In this document: positions 14,269 to 15,236 of the stretch, piece by piece
Layout of the letters: the number at the start of each line of letters is the position of its first letter
Position numbering within the stretch: the first letter of the stretch is position 1
Assembly: GCA_964609795.1 (NCBI GenBank)
Contig: CAZSTC010000050.1
Coordinates: forward strand, 1-15,236
Source: UBA1412 sp964609795
GTDB lineage: Bacteria; Verrucomicrobiota; Verrucomicrobiia; Limisphaerales; UBA1412
Direction of reading: 5' to 3'
DNA length: 15,236 nucleotides
Translations under genes and position numbers: made by a program
Notes under the pieces: model-generated
Told to the model about the DNA's origin: nothing
Seen by the model: the letters and a program-made list of their open reading frames with translations, nothing else
Databases searched by the model: none

Positions 14269-14916
14269 TTAGCGAAAAGAGGCGATGAAATTCTCCAGCT
14301 CTGCGAGCTTCACCCGGGAGCGCTTCATTTTCTCAGCCCAGAGGATGGACTGGGCCAGTTGGTAATCCTCCTTAATAGAGCCGCTCAGGAGAATATAATC
14401 GAAGCCGACACAGGCCTCCATCTCGGTCCGGGCCGTATCCAGACGCCGACGGATCACCTCTTCCGAATCGGTGGCACGCTTCTGGAGGCGTTTATGCAGG
14501 CTCTCCAGGGAAGGTAACGCGATGAAAAAGCTCACCAGGGAAGCTCCCAGCACCGGGTCCTCCTTCGCCTTGCGGCTGATCGATTCCACACCCTGGACAT
14601 CCACCGAGACAATCACGTCGTTGCCGGCCTCCAGGCGGGTGATGATCTCGCTCTTGAGCGTCCCGTAAAAGTTGCCGTAGACATTGGCCCACTCGATGAA
14701 CTCGTCGGCATCGCGTTTGGCCCGGAATTCCTCCTGAGAAAGGAAGTAATAATCTTTGCCGTTGACCTCTCCGGCCCGGGGTGCACGGGTGGTGCAGGTG
14801 ATCGCCCGCTGAAGATCGGGGTTTGCAGCCAGGAGTTCATTGCAAACGGTCGTTTTGCCGCCGCCACTGGGAGCGGAGACCACCAGGAAGATCGGTTTTG
14901 AATTGAGAAATTTCAT
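14269..14916 (-). CDS. gmk: Guanylate kinase
   Basis: A complete 215-residue guanylate kinase converting GMP and ATP to GDP and ADP in the cytosol. The P-loop APSGGGKTT lies at 15-23. TCTTRAPRAGEVNGKDYYFL is the GMP-binding region. EFIEWANVYGNFYGT is the following GMP-lid segment, and DVIVSVDVQGV (about 100-110) and the RLDTARTEM region near 157-165 complete the fold. Length and motifs are normal. It is the first gene of the probable minus-strand operon. In many bacteria rpoZ and coaBC follow gmk. Here coaC follows directly, and the 88-nt gap is too short for rpoZ. The ATG has no Shine-Dalgarno sequence (GAACAACC precedes it). Confidence 0.97.
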   Translation of the reverse strand: MKFLNSKPIFLVVSAPSGGGKTTVCNELLAANPDLQRAITCTTRAPRAGEVNGKDYYFLSQEEFRAKRDADEFIEWANVYGNFYGTLKSEIITRLEAGNDVIVSVDVQGVESISRKAKEDPVLGASLVSFFIALPSLESLHKRLQKRATDSEEVIRRRLDTARTEMEACVGFDYILLSGSIKEDYQLAQSILWAEKMKRSRVKLAELENFIASFR

Positions 14917-14955
14917 GGTTGTTCAGTCGTTATGCGCTGTTGCCTCACGTGGCGC

Positions 14956-14984
14956 ATTCTAGCCTGCCCCACCCCGAAAGACAA
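14956..14984 (-). promoter_or_regulatory. Sigma70-like promoter of the gmk operon
   Basis: On the minus strand, TTGTCT (14979-14984), a 17-nt spacer and TAGAAT (14956-14961) match the consensus at 4/6 and 5/6 with ideal spacing. The expected start gives a leader of about 33-35 nt before gmk. No comparable promoter or intrinsic terminator is obvious before the next six genes, which fits one transcript. Confidence 0.6.
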
Positions 14985-14989
14985 TGCGT

Positions 14990-15230
14990 GAAACGTGAAA
15001 TAACATGAATCAGACAGACAAAGAACCACGGATGAACACAGATGGACACGGATGTTTTGATTTGCGGTTCAAGGGGACGCCCGAGATAAGCCTGCAAAAC
15101 TCAGGTCAAAGTAGAAAACACTTCGACAAATGCCCCGCATCGTTCTGGAAGGCACTTCATAAATCTGTGTTCATCCGTGTCTATCTGTGGTTCTCTGTTC
15201 CTTTTTTATTCGTGTCTCTTCGTGTTTATT
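14990..15230. repeat. Long imperfect inverted repeat built of 10-nt units; gene-free end of the window
   Basis: This region holds no gene. The core arms 15023-15053 and 15163-15193 match at 25 of 31 positions when one is reverse-complemented. All six differences are A/G transitions, and four of them become G-U pairs on the plus-strand RNA. Each arm is three 10-nt units (left: aaccacggat, gaacacagat, ggacacggat). The resemblance continues outward (about 14990-15022 and 15194-15230). The 109-nt centre contains nothing recognised. I remember similar ACCACGGATGAACACGGAT-type repeats as scattered intergenic elements in diverse bacteria; this is unchecked. No transposase is nearby. Confidence 0.85.
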
Positions 15231-15236
15231 CGTGGT
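15208..15236. repeat. Second set of 10-nt units, running off the window end
   Basis: Three tandem units attcgtgtct, cttcgtgttt and attcgtggt share a 10-nt period, and the last one reaches the window end. Read on the minus strand they give accacgaat, aacacgaag and gacacgaat, a GAAT/GAAG variant of the GGAT/AGAT units in the neighbouring arm. They form the outer part of the same composite element. Confidence 0.7.

Noticed and set aside
15023..15236. CRISPR array from regularly spaced short repeats
   Set aside because: Units are 10 nt, tandem without spacers and in inverted arms, and no cas gene is present.

Overview
The window looks like a chromosomal stretch from a free-living, diderm-type bacterium of moderately high GC. 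Pointers are a rhomboid protease, a two-component system with a sigma-54 activator, hopanoid-type lipid genes, a large exported glycan-acting protein, and housekeeping genes (gmk, coaC, cinA). I cannot fix the phylum from the sequence alone. The gene mix and the 10-nt-period intergenic repeats would suit a PVC-type or related uncultured lineage, but that is a guess. Most start codons lack a Shine-Dalgarno sequence, which narrows the options a little. There is no phage, plasmid, transposase or CRISPR signature.

Layout. (1) 1-3708, minus strand: a large exported protein with a probable glycoside-hydrolase-like barrel, followed 27 bp later by a rhomboid intramembrane protease cut by the window edge. 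(2) 3942-6463, convergent pair: a PaaK/CapK-type adenylate-forming enzyme on plus, and a coiled-coil, four-helix membrane protein with two C-terminal zinc ribbons on minus. An 11-bp hairpin lies between them. (3) 6464-7162: an AT-rich divergent control region and a promoter-to-terminator unit for a structured RNA of about 185 nt. A possible 60-aa membrane peptide follows, then cinA (7163-8428). (4) 8437-14916, minus strand: a probable operon reading gmk, coaC, sensor kinase, sigma-54 response regulator, a one-helix low-complexity membrane protein, hpnD, hpnK. A sigma70-like promoter precedes gmk. (5) 14990-15236: an imperfect inverted repeat built from 10-nt units, with no gene.

How the genes work together. 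gmk (GMP to GDP) and coaC (coenzyme A synthesis) are housekeeping genes; here they lie without rpoZ and without a fused CoaB domain. The kinase and response regulator form an NtrB/NtrC-like pair, and their target promoter is not visible. HpnD and HpnK are translationally linked and belong to hopanoid/squalene metabolism. Sharing an operon with the two-component pair suggests, but does not prove, that lipid synthesis and signalling are co-expressed. The least explained elements are the RNA at 6746-6933, the charged low-complexity membrane protein at 10163-10690, and the zinc-ribbon membrane protein at 5345-6463. I found no convincing new multi-gene system.
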